Shown here one piece after another: positions 13,440-23,949 of a stretch of DNA of 64,000 nucleotides (position 1 is the first letter of the stretch; each line of letters starts with the position of its first letter). A model generated the notes under the pieces. That model made no database searches. It saw only the letters and a program-made list of their open reading frames with translations, and was not told where the DNA came from. The DNA comes from Platycnemis pennipes. Its lineage: Eukaryota; Arthropoda; Insecta; Odonata; Platycnemididae. The translations under genes were made by a program, and so were the position numbers. Location: positions 101,141,470-101,205,469 of the forward strand of contig OW121848.1 in NCBI GenBank assembly GCA_933228895.1, given 5' to 3'.

Positions 13440-14250
13440 CGACTCCAACCAAATCATCACACTTTACTCCCCCCCGTTTTCCCCCAGTGCTCCACATCCG
13501 CCTTCACCGCCACCCGTGCCGCTTTTCAAACAACGACCCAACCCTCTCTCCCTCCTTTCCCCAACCACCCACCCTTTTCTTTTGGATTTTCACCATAGAT
13601 CAACCCGGTGGCACAACACCCTCCCCCCAGATACGGTGGGAGGGCAGTAATAGGCGCGGCCCGGGAAAGGGAGCGAAAGAGAAACAGGGGATGTCGAGCA
13701 AGCTATTAAAACCTTCGAATTTATGCAGGTGAGGGTGCTTTGAGCAGAATAAAGGTTTAGAATTCCTCGGAAACGCGCCCTACAGACCCCTAAAAGCCTC
13801 GACTTCCATCCCCTGAGGGGAATAGGAGGATGGGGGAGGAGGAGAGGGAAAGAAGGGCAAAGCTGTAACCTCTCCTTCCTTCAGCACAGACACACACACA
13901 CACTCGCGCGTGTGCATCTGCCTTCCCGGGCTCAAGAGTCCCTCCCCCCGCCCCTCTTCCTTGCTCCCCCCCACCCTCCCCCCCCCTCTCCTCTACCAGC
14001 GGTGGCAGCAGCAGCCGCTGGCAGTTAATGGCCCCTGGATTCAATTTTCATCGAAGTGCTTAATGCTGATGAGTGCGAGAGCGTAGTTTGGAGTTCAGAC
14101 TTTTCCACTAGTTATCCAACCGTCTCCTTCTCTCCCTCTCACACACTCATTCTCTTTCTTCCGACCTTCAATCCCGCGTCACCGGTGACTCTGTCGCTCT
14201 ACGTCCCTTTACCGTCAAGGTTTTTTTTTAGAGAGTTTGATTCCGGGGAA
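13440..14250. repeat. Pyrimidine-rich, low-complexity block
   Basis: The plus strand is strongly C+T-rich, with poly-C and CTCC-like runs at 13,465-13,575, 13,940-13,995 and 14,120-14,165, and a short (CA)n tract (about 13,886-13,902) followed by CGCGCGTG. The Pro/Ser- or Gly/Glu-rich translations on the two strands are products of this composition, not genes. Confidence 0.5.
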
Positions 14251-17200
14251 TGAACTGAAATTAAGTAAGGGAATTCAGAAACTGACGTCATCCGAGTGAA
14301 AACACCCGACAAGGAAACGGTTTATATTTTCGTTTCTATTGCACAATACTGACTTTTATCTGAAAAGTATCTCTGAGGAAAACTATATACTACAGTTTTG
14401 TTTGTTCGCATACATTATCGCAGAAATGGCACAATGGGGTCGTAAAAAGCGATGCTAAATACCAATGCTACAAGTAGAAGCGACGTGATAGAATCATGAA
14501 TTATTAAAAAAAATCCCTACCTTTAACCCATAAGTTGATATGATTCACCACGAATAAATGTGCATCATGATAGAGGCCTCTATTATTTGGTTTTTATGAT
14601 AAATTTTATGAAATACATAATAAAATACAAGCAATGAAGGGTATCACGGATCATATAACATGTTGAAACGCATATATGCTTAATTGATGGTTCTAAGGGG
14701 AATATTTCTTAAATCTAGATACTTAAATATTAAAGAAATGAGCGTCATTAAATATCATGTGGGTATTCTTTGTTTAACGCAAGGTTTGTGGGGATCACGG
14801 ATATTCAGGTGATACATATTGTACGTAATAAAACATATTTTTTATTCTGAGAATGAAATATTTTTTACATGGACTTTATCTTTCCATTGGTAGTAGATAA
14901 TATTATTTACATTCCGGTAAAATAATATCAGGCAAAATGTTATCGTCGCCTGTCTTTGTAGAGGATGGGGTACCTTTGCTTGAAGGGAAGGTCATAAGTC
15001 AAGTATTTACCGCTCATTTGGGGGTGCGTCGGCCCTTGGACGCTAGGATCATAGGATTAATATCAAAGATCAATTACGGTTACCAATAACTCCTTTTGGA
15101 AGAGTAGTCAGCACCCAGAAACTACATAATCACCACTCCCACCTGGTTAGCGGTGAATCTGTTTCAATGCTCCGATTTCCCCTTTCTCCCGTCCGCTCCT
15201 CTCAATTTCTTCCCTGCCCCTTCACGAGCCCTGGGACTGGATTCCACGATTCCCTCTCGCTCCAACCATCCCCTCCCTTAAGCCTACATCGCCTCAAGAG
15301 GTTAACAGTAGTGGAAAGAGAGTAATTGCTTCAGCTTGGTCCCGCGGAACAATTGCCTCCCGGTGGTTTGATTTATGCCTTCGTTGGAGTTACTCAAACC
15401 TTTTATGAGAAGCGGAGGGTGTAATAGGTAAGGGGATAAATGGGCAAGTTAAATGGGGTTATGAGTGCACCCTAGCGGGAGGTTTTGACTGGATTCCGCC
15501 ACGTATGACCTTCGCTTGTAACCTTTTTCTCTCTGTCTCTTATTTCTCACTTACTCTTCCACTCCCAGGCTGCTGCACTCTCTCTCCCCAATTTCATTAT
15601 TTTTCCCAATCAATTTTTGAATGGAAGACCTTAAGTCCAACTCTCCTACTGCCACCATTCGTGTTTTCCTCATTGCCAGTTAAAAACCTATTTTTCCCAT
15701 AGGGTAAGTCAAAAACCAAAAGGAAGATTGTTCAACTAAAAACCCAGCTGGGGTCTTAACCACAATTGCACAAAGAATATCAATATCTATAAACTTTTGA
15801 GATGCATCGAGTATTACGACTCAAGGCTACTAAAAGGAATCTCACGAGCATAGGACAGCAAAGCATCAAAATGCATAATTTGAATCCCAAAGTAATGGAA
15901 AATCTACAAATGTCGTCGTTGATAACTAGTAGGCGAAACCTAGTAAATCCACATTCTGTCGCAACTTTACGCATCAATCTTGCAGATGTTCCCTTTTGGA
16001 CCGTTGACGTCTCTAATGTAATTTTAAGGCACACAGTTTAGATGAGGCGTAAAACTCAACTTTATACAAAACTGCATCAAGAGATAAATAAATTTGAATC
16101 CGCTCTTGGGGAAAATGTTTTCTAAAAAGACCTAAGTACCTTGTCATTAGCCATCGTTTTTTCCAAACTCATATCTCATTAATACATTTCAGTTAAAAAT
16201 AAACAAAGAACTTTTGAGATAGCTAAAATCGATTGTAACAACAGATAATTGAGCATAAATAAAGGCAAAAGGATCATCGTTACCTACTTGGAAATATCCT
16301 AAATTATATGCCTAAAAGTCTACATAACCTCTAAATTATGACACATCCAAGAATGACATATATGCGTGCTCTATCTCAAGAGAATCAAGTCTATATACCG
16401 GATCTAACTTAAGTTCAAATCATATTCACTCGGGTTTAGCATTGGTACATTGCAAGCCTCGTCTAAACAAATCCTTATGCTACACCAATCAATATTTCTC
16501 CAAAGTTTAGATTCATACCGGGACTTTTTCTGCGACACTTCTATCTTGGAATTTCCACTCCTGGATTTTGAAGTCTCTTTTTAATTTTTGGGCCTTTTAC
16601 TCGACTGAATTCGATTTTCAATTCATCACGGTGGCCACTGGTGTCTAGGACCGCACACTCTACTCCCTCTCCTTCCAAAAACAAGGCAAAAAAGATTCTT
16701 TTTCCTTTAAGCACTTAAAGCCCATCTTATTTTTCCCGGTGAAATAGGCAATTTGCATGTTAAATCACTTAAATAAAGAAAAGGACTAAATCAAGTGTGG
16801 AAGTGAAATATGATGATGCATTGGGTGAAAAAACAAGATGGGCAAGGACAAGTTTCGTTTCACAGGAAACAATTAAAAAGATCGATCGTCATTTATTTGT
16901 ATTTTAGCACTTTAGACTCAGGGATTAGTTTTACAAATGTTCTTTATCAACTGGGATGTACTGCGTTGCATGAGGCGTTCAGCGCTGAAGCGCACTTTAC
17001 ATAATGTAAAAGAGGCAATGTTTACCGAATATTGCAAAATCACATTCCCCATTCCAGAAGTTTGGAAGTTTGATAGGAAACTTGATAAAAAGAGGAGATG
17101 AAGTTTCGGCGAGATGTTCTGAAAATCTTATAGACATGACAAACATGATAGATATATAGATAGAACCACGGATAGTTAATCAGATGAGACTTTAACTTTT

Positions 17201-17359
17201 CTAACAAAAGTTAGCTATTTTGGCTGTATAATTCATAGTCTATATGGCTACTTCAATGTAATTCAAATGTAATAAATTATAATTAAAACATAGACACCAT
17301 TTCACTTTGGACGCAGTTTTACGTAGCATATCGCAGATTCTGTGAGTATTAGGTTTTAA
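14251..17359. other. Intergenic, no supported feature
   Basis: AT-rich sequence with a minor pyrimidine-rich stretch at 15,170-15,300. Overlapping unrecognised frames on both strands at 15,780-16,041 show no family motif. Confidence 0.4.
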
Positions 17360-17716
17360 AAACTATTAGCATTAGACTTTGAATATTCCTTTAAACTAAC
17401 TAAAGATTCTGTTAAGACTGGGTGCACGTCTGTTAGGCAAGTTACGCATTTTTTTGGGCATAGGATCCAGAGAAAGAGAACGAAGGCTCTTAATGAACTA
17501 TTTCTTGCATTATGTGTACAGAAAAATCTTCTGTACACTGAAGAGATACTGACAGATCTACCTATGGCCATCCATCTTGTAAAAGAGGAATTATGCGACA
17601 ACAGAGCAAAGCAGAAGCACGACAAAAATGCGATATTGAACCTCAAGCGGGTATATTACAGCATTGATGCACAAGCAATTGTGAGAAAACACATAAAAGC
17701 CATAGAAAATTCCTAA
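17360..17716 (+). CDS. Unrecognised 118-codon open frame without a start codon
   Basis: The frame is open from just after a TAA at 17,357 to a TAA at 17,714. Its translation is rich in charged residues and looks protein-like, for example VRQVTHFFGHRIQRKRTK and MAIHLVKEELCDNRAKQKHD. There is no ATG near its left end (the first Met is more than halfway through), so it would have to be an internal or last exon, or a fragment of a mobile-element ORF whose start is lost. I do not recognise the family. A 96-codon minus-strand frame overlaps it and looks less protein-like. No neighbouring exon could be tied to it, so function is unknown. Confidence 0.3.
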   Translation, partial: KLLALDFEYSFKLTKDSVKTGCTSVRQVTHFFGHRIQRKRTKALNELFLALCVQKNLLYTEEILTDLPMAIHLVKEELCDNRAKQKHDKNAILNLKRVYYSIDAQAIVRKHIKAIENS

Positions 17717-18153
17717 AATATATTTTCCGCGGAAAGTGTATAGAGATTAATCATCTTCCTCCGACGGTAAATGGCAGAAAACGCCTGAACTCCCGGAAAC
17801 CCAGAGTTAGAAGACTAAGTGCACGCTTATATACTTCTTCGACTCTCACAAGGAGGTGACTGATCAAATACAATTTACACCAAAATCTAAATATCTAAAA
17901 CATAAGTTCGATGCTGGATGAAGACAGCATAAATTCAAAGAATTGGAGACCAAAGTTTACCAACGTTCTAGCAATAGCCTCACGACAACGATGGAGGGTT
18001 AAAAAAGAAACAATTTTCTGTCGTTTAGTCTTCCTTCACGCGAAAAATAAGAGAAAGAAAACAGGGACAACATAAGAGATATGGCCACACCAAATATTAA
18101 AATTGGTCAGGAAAAAAGGCGTTTTGGTTCGTGAAGTCATTTAACGGGTAGTA

Positions 18154-18189
18154 TATAGTTAAAGGATGTCGCGACATTCTTTAACTATA
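18154..18189. repeat. 36-bp near-perfect palindrome
   Basis: The two 18-bp halves are reverse complements with one mismatch (G65/T78), centred on GTCGCGAC at 18,168-18,175, with no spacer. A partial repeat of the outer TTAACTATA motif follows at 18,200-18,212. It could form a cruciform or hairpin; its origin is unknown. Confidence 0.7.
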
Positions 18190-18536
18190 CGCCTACGGCA
18201 TTTAACTATAACTATAATGCCTACAGGGCATTGCATTACAATATATACTGATTATATTTTAGTATTTCAAATTTTAGTTCTGTTTCGAAATGGCAAACTA
18301 TAAAATGATCTATTTTTCACACTAAGCTCTGTGGATAACTAATAAGAAGAATAAATTCACCAACAGAATTAAATTGTCACAGTAAAAAGCGACAATACCC
18401 TTTAAAAATATTTTTCTAGATACAAGGCATAGATGCAACAAAAGATATCTTATTCATCTGCACTGGTGCGAGCAAAACTGCACTAAAACCAAGACCGAGC
18501 AACGCCATGCATTTCCAAATATATGGAATGTGTACA

Positions 18537-18560
18537 TAATATATATATATATATATATAC
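18537..18560. repeat. (TA)n microsatellite
   Basis: An uninterrupted run of about eleven TA units, about 60 bp before the start of the PLE remnant. Confidence 0.85.
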
Positions 18561-18649
18561 ATTTATTTGTTTATATATAATTAAAAATCAGTGTTTAAGG
18601 TCGATGGAATCATGGCACGCGTATGCCGACATTGTATTAACTGCCGTAG

Positions 18650-19057
18650 TAAATCCAAAAGGCATTTTTTCGCATGGAACTCTCTAAGTTAGTTCTCCCC
18701 CAAATGTGCATCCTGGTCTCTTTCGAGGTTTGTAACCTATTCCCTAGTGTCCCTACGGATCAAGAGCTGCAGTTGGCTGAGAACATCTTGATACAGAAGG
18801 CAATCCCCACCCCCATCACTAGTGAACTGTGCGCAGCCATGGAAATGTGTGTCTCCCAGAACTATTTTAATTTCAATCAGACATATTTTAAACAACCAGA
18901 GGGCTTAGCCATGGGCTCTCCTTTGTCTCCATAGCTAGCGGACATTTTTATGAACTCTGTGGAAAGTGATCTATTTGCCTCTTCAAATGCGTTGGTTACA
19001 AATATTTTCTGCTGGAATCGATATGTCGATGACATTTTTTGTGTGGTCCGGCTCTGA
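18650..19057 (+). pseudogene. Penelope-like element: RT palm remnant
   Basis: The frame beginning at 18,674 encodes reverse transcriptase palm motifs in the usual order: SFEVCNLFPSVP (motif A region, about 18,720-18,756), GLAMGSPLSP (motif B region, 18,902-18,934) and YVDDIF (the catalytic Asp pair, about 19,022-19,039). GLAMGSPLSP followed by LADIFM is characteristic of Penelope-like retroelements. The frame is broken by TAG at 18,935 and TGA at 19,055, and a frame change then links to the next segment. The N-terminal part of a full PLE ORF (usually about 800 residues) is missing, so this copy is 5'-truncated, which is common for PLEs. It cannot make active enzyme. Confidence 0.85.
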
Positions 19058-19076
19058 GAGACTACTAGAATGATTT

Positions 19077-19961
19077 TTGAAAATTTTGAACTCGATTAGT
19101 AAAACTATTAATTTCACTTTGGAAAAAGAAAAGGAAGCCTCTATCAACTTTTTAGACACCACTATTTCCAAAAACAATCGTAAACTTGAATTTTCGATTT
19201 TCAGGAAGGACACACACACTGACCAAATAATTCACGCAAAATCAAGACACCACATTTCCCAAAAACATGCTGCCTTTCATTCCATGATTAACCGCCTGGT
19301 AACTATACCCATGTCACATTACAGCACCCAAAAAGAACTTGCAACTATTAAACACATAGCTATTAATAACGGATATCCCCCACAGCTAATCGAGAAATTG
19401 TACCAAAAAAAACTCAACAAGATAGCCATAAACTCCATCTATGGTAGCTCTTCCCCAACAAGTGATACGGATGCTAAGTGTAAGAGAATACGTTATCTCG
19501 GTCAGTTATCCCATACATCCACGAAAGTCTTGCCTAAACAGAAAATAAAACCAGCGTTCTACAACAGAGCTAACTTGCAGAATCTTCTTTCCAAAACTAA
19601 GGATGAAATCCCTTTATTAGAAAAGAGCGGAGTGTACCAGCTTGAATGCGAATGCTCGGCCGTATATATCGGTCAAACAGGACGGCAAATCAAACAGAGA
19701 GTAAAGGAACATAAGGCTTGTTTCAAAAATTCAAACGACACCTCCCACTTCGCGAAACACCTCTTGGAAAAATGACACGTGAGTGACTTCACCCCTAAAA
19801 TTCTGCATGTGGAAAAGAAAGGCCTCCGCCTGGATGCTCTAGAACAGCTAGAGATTATAAAAACAGTTGGTTCGAAGTGTGAAATCCTTAATGATTTTTT
19901 ATATGCCTCCCGTTCACCCCTCCTAGACCTCTCACTGTTCAGGGACACCGACCCACCATAA
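19077..19961 (+). pseudogene. Penelope-like element: RT thumb/linker and GIY-YIG endonuclease
   Basis: This continues the PLE in the next frame. Early residues INFLDTTI and FSIFRKDTHTDQIIH fit the region after the PLE palm. The GIY-YIG nuclease domain follows, starting GVYQLECECSAVYIGQTGR (about 19,629-19,685), with the Tyr/Ile-Gly signature and the Arg of the core intact. A TGA at 19,773 splits off the last 60 or so codons, which stay in the same frame and end at 19,961. In PLEs this nuclease nicks the target DNA to prime reverse transcription. Apart from the stop and the upstream frame change the domain is well kept, so decay is moderate. Confidence 0.85.
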
Positions 19962-20162
19962 CGACCCAATGTGTCACTCAACGCTAAACCTTTTCCCTCA
20001 CCTACCATCCCCACTTTCCCTGTCCCTTTGACTTATCTTATCCTCGCCCTCTTTCCCCGCCCCTCTGACTCTTCTTACCCCCACCACCATTCCTAACAAA
20101 CCTAAACCCGCCCCTCTTCACTTTTTGTATATATACTTGGTGGAAAAACTGTTTCTTTGTTA

Positions 20163-20204
20163 TTCACCTGATGATGATTTAACAGTTGAAACCTGAGTAG
20201 TGGA
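20163..20204 (+). ncRNA. Hammerhead-ribozyme-like motif in PLE tail
   Basis: The conserved core is present in order: CTGATGA (20,168-20,174), a short stem II region, GAAAC (20,188-20,192), a loop CTGA, then GTA (20,197-20,199), where cleavage would follow A20,199. Stem I pairs TTCAC (20,163-20,167) with GTGGA (20,200-20,204), five pairs including one G-U. Stem III is only the A-T and C-G pairs, as in the minimal type I hammerheads described for PLEs. Weak points are one extra T between CTGATGA and stem II, and a stem II rich in G-U pairs. Confidence 0.5.
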
Positions 20205-20285
20205 AAGTAATAAAATTTGTGGAAAAATCAAGTTTATTCATTCTTATTATAATGAATCGTTTCCACCATGTCACGGCCGATAACA
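20205..20285 (+). repeat. PLE 3' tail
   Basis: After the ribozyme-like motif the sequence runs AATAAAATTTGTGG, CAAGTTTATTC, then TTCCACCATGTCACGGCC. The inverted repeats at 36.7 and 40.1 kb carry matching pieces in the same order, which suggests this is the conserved terminal repeat of the family. The exact 3' end and target duplication were not located. Confidence 0.5.
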
Positions 20286-21179
20286 CCGTCTACATGATTG
20301 GAGATTATAAAATTCTCAGGATGATAATATAATGATGAAAAAAGGTCATTCGCAGAAACAAGGACTCGCGCCCGGATATTCCAACGTTGTCATGAGTGCT
20401 CCTGCTTATTAACCCTCGGAGGCATCCAACTCTACCACAGATTTCTAATGGTAAAACAGCACATGCAAACAAAACTAAGTGATAAAACTGTAAAATAAAA
20501 AAAAGCCTAAGGAAACCAAAGCACCCCTTGTCTACTCAGTACCGAGTTTGCAAAATTATTGAGACTGATTCCGGAAATAATGGAAGGAGAAAAATTCTAT
20601 CCTAATGTCGTAAAAACAGGAGTGGTTTAACACCATTCATTGCATGGCAACGTGGCATAGAACAGCTCCATGAGTCAGGATATTTGGCATTCACTTCAAA
20701 GCGACATTCCAAGATTAGTTCAGATTAATATCGGCGACAAAAGGCGTAGTAAGCCATACAACATCTGCCTCTCTCGAACAAAATACTGAATCCATCCCTC
20801 GAACATGTCATTAAAATTAATTCATAGAAATAATTCTGAGAGATTCATAAACTTACCGTTTACTCAAATATTAAGGAAACGGGATTTTGAAGTAGTTAGC
20901 TAATATAAGCTTGTTCAAATTCACGGTGCAATTATTCAGTCAGGAGGCATTGTTTTGGACACAAGAATGTAGATGACCGAAATATCCCAAGATGAACTGT
21001 ATCCGACCAACACTTCTGAAAGCACTCCTTTTCATACCTAGAAGAAAAATAGGAAAGACAATTACCCACAGGGAATTAGTAGCATGCTATGAAATATCAG
21101 TAGAATAATTAAAACACATTGAATTGTAATCTCTCAGGAATAGCATGCGAACTCTTCCATTTGTATACTAGAATATAAA
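20286..21179. other. Intergenic, no supported feature
   Basis: No motifs, inverted repeats or coding pattern recognised. Confidence 0.4.
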
Positions 21180-21303
21180 TAATCATACTAATTATATAAA
21201 AATGAAGTGGTGTCTGTCTGCCAGATTTATGTTACGTATCTCCTCAAAAACTACTCAACCGATTGAGCTTAAAACTTGTAGGATTCTAGCGCATACACTA
21301 GAT
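21150..21303. repeat. Dispersed repeat, left part (Helitron-like?)
   Basis: A run like ATATAAAAATGAAGTGGTG, then TCTGTCTGCC, then ACTACTCAACCGATTGAGC resembles, from memory, the start of common arthropod dispersed repeats, some of them Helitrons. The repeat seems to resume after the hAT MITE at 21,731. The superfamily assignment is a guess. Confidence 0.3.
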
Positions 21304-21730
21304 TACAGGGGTTCCCAAAGTTTTTGGGCTACGCCCCCTCCTGTTAAAATGGAAAACTTCCACGCCCCCCTTCACAGTAAATTTTGTGGGCATGTGAAAA
21401 AAACAAGTATTACATTGACAACAAAACATGTATTTTTACTATCACAAAATACAACATTATAAGTTTCAATTTAAAGAAATGCTGTTAAGAGAAAAACATC
21501 CTCAAATAGCTACATATTTTTGCTATAAAAGAGTTTTATACAAGTGGATTTTTAAGTTTTCTAAACATCAAGGTTGATTTTAAAAATCTAACCATAAAAT
21601 TAGTTACAGAACTGTCTGGATTTTATTTATGTAGAGATTTTTACTTTTAACTGGTCTCGCGCTCACGCCCCCCCTGACATGTCTTCACGCCCCCCCTGGT
21701 GGGGCGCGCCCCCCAGTTTGGGAACCCCTG
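21304..21730. mobile_element. hAT-type MITE, about 425 bp
   Basis: Perfect 14-bp terminal inverted repeats CAGGGGTTCCCAAA (21,306-21,319) and its complement (21,717-21,730) bound a non-coding body rich in ACGCCCCCC runs near both ends. The flanks hold an 8-bp near-duplication, CACTAGAT (21,296-21,303) and CACTAGAA (21,731-21,738), as expected for hAT integration, with two extra bases (TA) before the left repeat. CAGGGG termini are typical of hAT elements. There is no transposase, so it depended on one supplied in trans. Confidence 0.75.
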
Positions 21731-21840
21731 CACTAGAAGGTGCTACAGGCTATACAAAAAAAGGCTCAGGGCTCGAATTTGATTCCTGGCACCATTTATG
21801 TATTTACATTGGTTAGAGCTTTTACTTCCGCTCAGTAAAA
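21731..21840. repeat. Dispersed repeat, right part
   Basis: This probably continues the repeat interrupted by the MITE, because the junction duplicates CACTAGA. It includes GCTCGAATTTGATTCCTGG, a weak B-box-like string. Confidence 0.3.
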
Positions 21841-21959
21841 TAACTAAATATTAGTCGATTTCTTTCATATTTAATGGGAAAATGTTTTAACATTCTTATT
21901 CTATAAACCGATTCACTTTTTTTCTCCAGATTTCTGGGTATGGTGTAATTTATGTTGAA

Positions 21960-22236
21960 ATTTACTGTTTTTTTTCGGTTCTTTTCTGAGCGTTGCTAAG
22001 GCCACTGCCATTGTCGTCTCTGAAATGAAAACATCGTTGATGCTCAAACAGCTCGTCGTAATGGGATGCCATACGGCATTGTGCTTTTCGCGAGGATATA
22101 GGAAGGTACTGAAGGCATTGTAGGCTATTCGTGAAGCAAGGTCAGCCATATTTTTCCGCACAAAGATACGTGCTGACTGCTAGCGTTACTCACGGATTTA
22201 GAAGGTTTGCATTCGGTTAAAATTAGGAGTATTTAA
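21960..22236. repeat. Related segment 1 of 3
   Basis: It shares ordered blocks with the segments at 23,110-23,370 and 23,635-23,850: a GATGCC..CGGCATTGTGCTTTTCG-like block, GGAAGGTACTGAA, GGTCAGCCA, then TTTGCATTCGGTTAAA near the right edge. The copies are diverged. A minus-strand frame covers part of it, but the frame is not kept in the other copies. Confidence 0.35.
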
Positions 22237-22939
22237 TTAAGGAGGTTGGCTCGCGACTGCGTGAGTCAAGTTGTCTGAGGAATCTTATTAATTTAAGTAC
22301 GAGTATATGCCTGCTAAGTGATCCTTACTTCACAAAGAAAATTACCTAGGCTATTGAAAGTCATAAGTATCACAAGAAATACGATGTAAATTCGAAGGAT
22401 TTCTTTTTTATGATAATTTTAATGAGCTCGACTATGGAGTTAATTTAGCATTTACTTTAAAGAAATAAATTCATGTACTCAATGAATTTACTAATTTATA
22501 ACACCAGAAATGTGCTTTAATATCTCATTAGTATTGATATTATTCATACGCCATACATTTTACATAGAGCGACCGCAGCGCCACTTGAAGACAACTAACG
22601 CATTTCGTCTGCTATAAGCGCATAAATTGGTGGATTTAGCGAAAAATACGGTGGGTTGATGCCTTTATTTTCGTGTCATTTATTTCTTGTGAAATTACGC
22701 ATAAAATATCAGTTTTTTGCAAAAATGACATGACACTATGGTATTTTTAAACGTTATATTCCCATGTGACGGCCATTCTCGCCATTAATCGTATGTAATT
22801 TCAAATGCAATTTGTGCAAAAAGGAGTATGGGTTGGTATAATTATCTTTACTTTATTAGATAGAGGAACTTACGTTCTATAAGTGCTGAAAATATAAAAA
22901 AAATGACATGACTTTCACTTTTCGGACCAACCTCCTTAA
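22237..22939. mobile_element. MITE with TTAA ends, about 700 bp
   Basis: The termini are TTAAGGAGGTTGG (22,237-22,249) and its exact complement CCAACCTCCTTAA (22,927-22,939). If TTAA is the target duplication, the element is 22,241-22,935 with 9-bp perfect inverted ends; a TA duplication (Tc1/mariner style) is the alternative. The interior is non-coding and has a repeated AAAATGACATGAC motif at 22,722 and 22,902. It sits immediately beside related segment 1. Confidence 0.65.
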
Positions 22940-23109
22940 TGTTTCAACGGTGTTCAAATTGTGAATGTTTTTTTTTCTTTACGGGTTTGTGCATTTGAAC
23001 CAACCTTGGACATGAAAAGAAGAGATAATCACTGTCGATAATCACTGGAGAGAACATAAGATTTGAGATACTTTAACAAACATGGAATAAAATTGAAATC
23101 CCTATAGAG

Positions 23110-23370
23110 CATAATGTCTCATTACGTATCCGTGGAATGTTCATTGATGCCATTGCAATGATGCTAAAAAAGTTCGTCCAAAAGCGATGCCGGAAACAGC
23201 ATTGTTCTTTTCGTGAAGATGTGGAAAGGTACTAAACGAAGTTTCGCAGTTAATTCTTGTATCTTAATCGGCCACTTCATCCGGAAAAATCATACGGGCT
23301 TACTCTTCGCGCTACTCCCCGATCAAATAGGTTTGCATTCGGTAAAACTAAAGGTATTTAAATGAAAGTT
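23110..23370. repeat. Related segment 2 of 3
   Basis: Matches segment 1 through GCATTGTTCTTTTCGTGAAG, GGAAAGGTACTAAA and AGGTTTGCATTCGGTAAA, and matches segment 3 through GGAATAAAAT and ACGTATCC..GGAA.GTTCA.TGA..CCA. No intact frame runs through it. Confidence 0.4.
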
Positions 23371-23634
23371 TCTGGGGGGGGTCGAAAAAGTGAATATTTT
23401 ATGGATTTATATCGTATTCCGAAGAGGATCACTTCCAAAATTGTTTCCTATTAAGACGCAAGAACGTGATAAGGAACTTAAATGAAGTGTAAGCTTAGCA
23501 AGATGAAAAAGAATTGTTAGGTATATAGTTTTACGTTAAATATATAGTAGAAGGTGTGCACTGAGCGACAAGTACCTAGTTTAAGTAGGTTAAATCTGTA
23601 CTTTGTTAAAAGAATAGAATTACTCTAATTGGAA

Positions 23635-23850
23635 TAAAATGCATTAATACGTATCCATAGGAAGTTCACTGACACCACAGTACTCAAATTCGAGAATTGA
23701 GACGAACATAACTTGTAAACAATGTCGGAGAAAACATTTTTTACTGAAGAGGTGGGTCGTACCATTCCCAAAAACCCGAATCTGGCCTCATTGTCAACGA
23801 TAGCAGACATTCGTATGCACCTTCCCTACTAACCTCCTTTGTTTCTTTTG
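23635..23850. repeat. Related segment 3 of 3
   Basis: Begins GGAATAAAATGCATTAATACGTATCC, close to the start of segment 2. The middle is too diverged for me to align with confidence. It contains a 61-codon minus-strand frame of unknown nature. Confidence 0.3.
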
Positions 23851-23949
23851 GACTGAAAGTTTCTAAATAATATTCTTAGTTTTTTTAAGGCCCAAGTATG
23901 AGGCCAGGCATAAATTACCTATAGGTATGTTTACATTGGTTTACATTAA

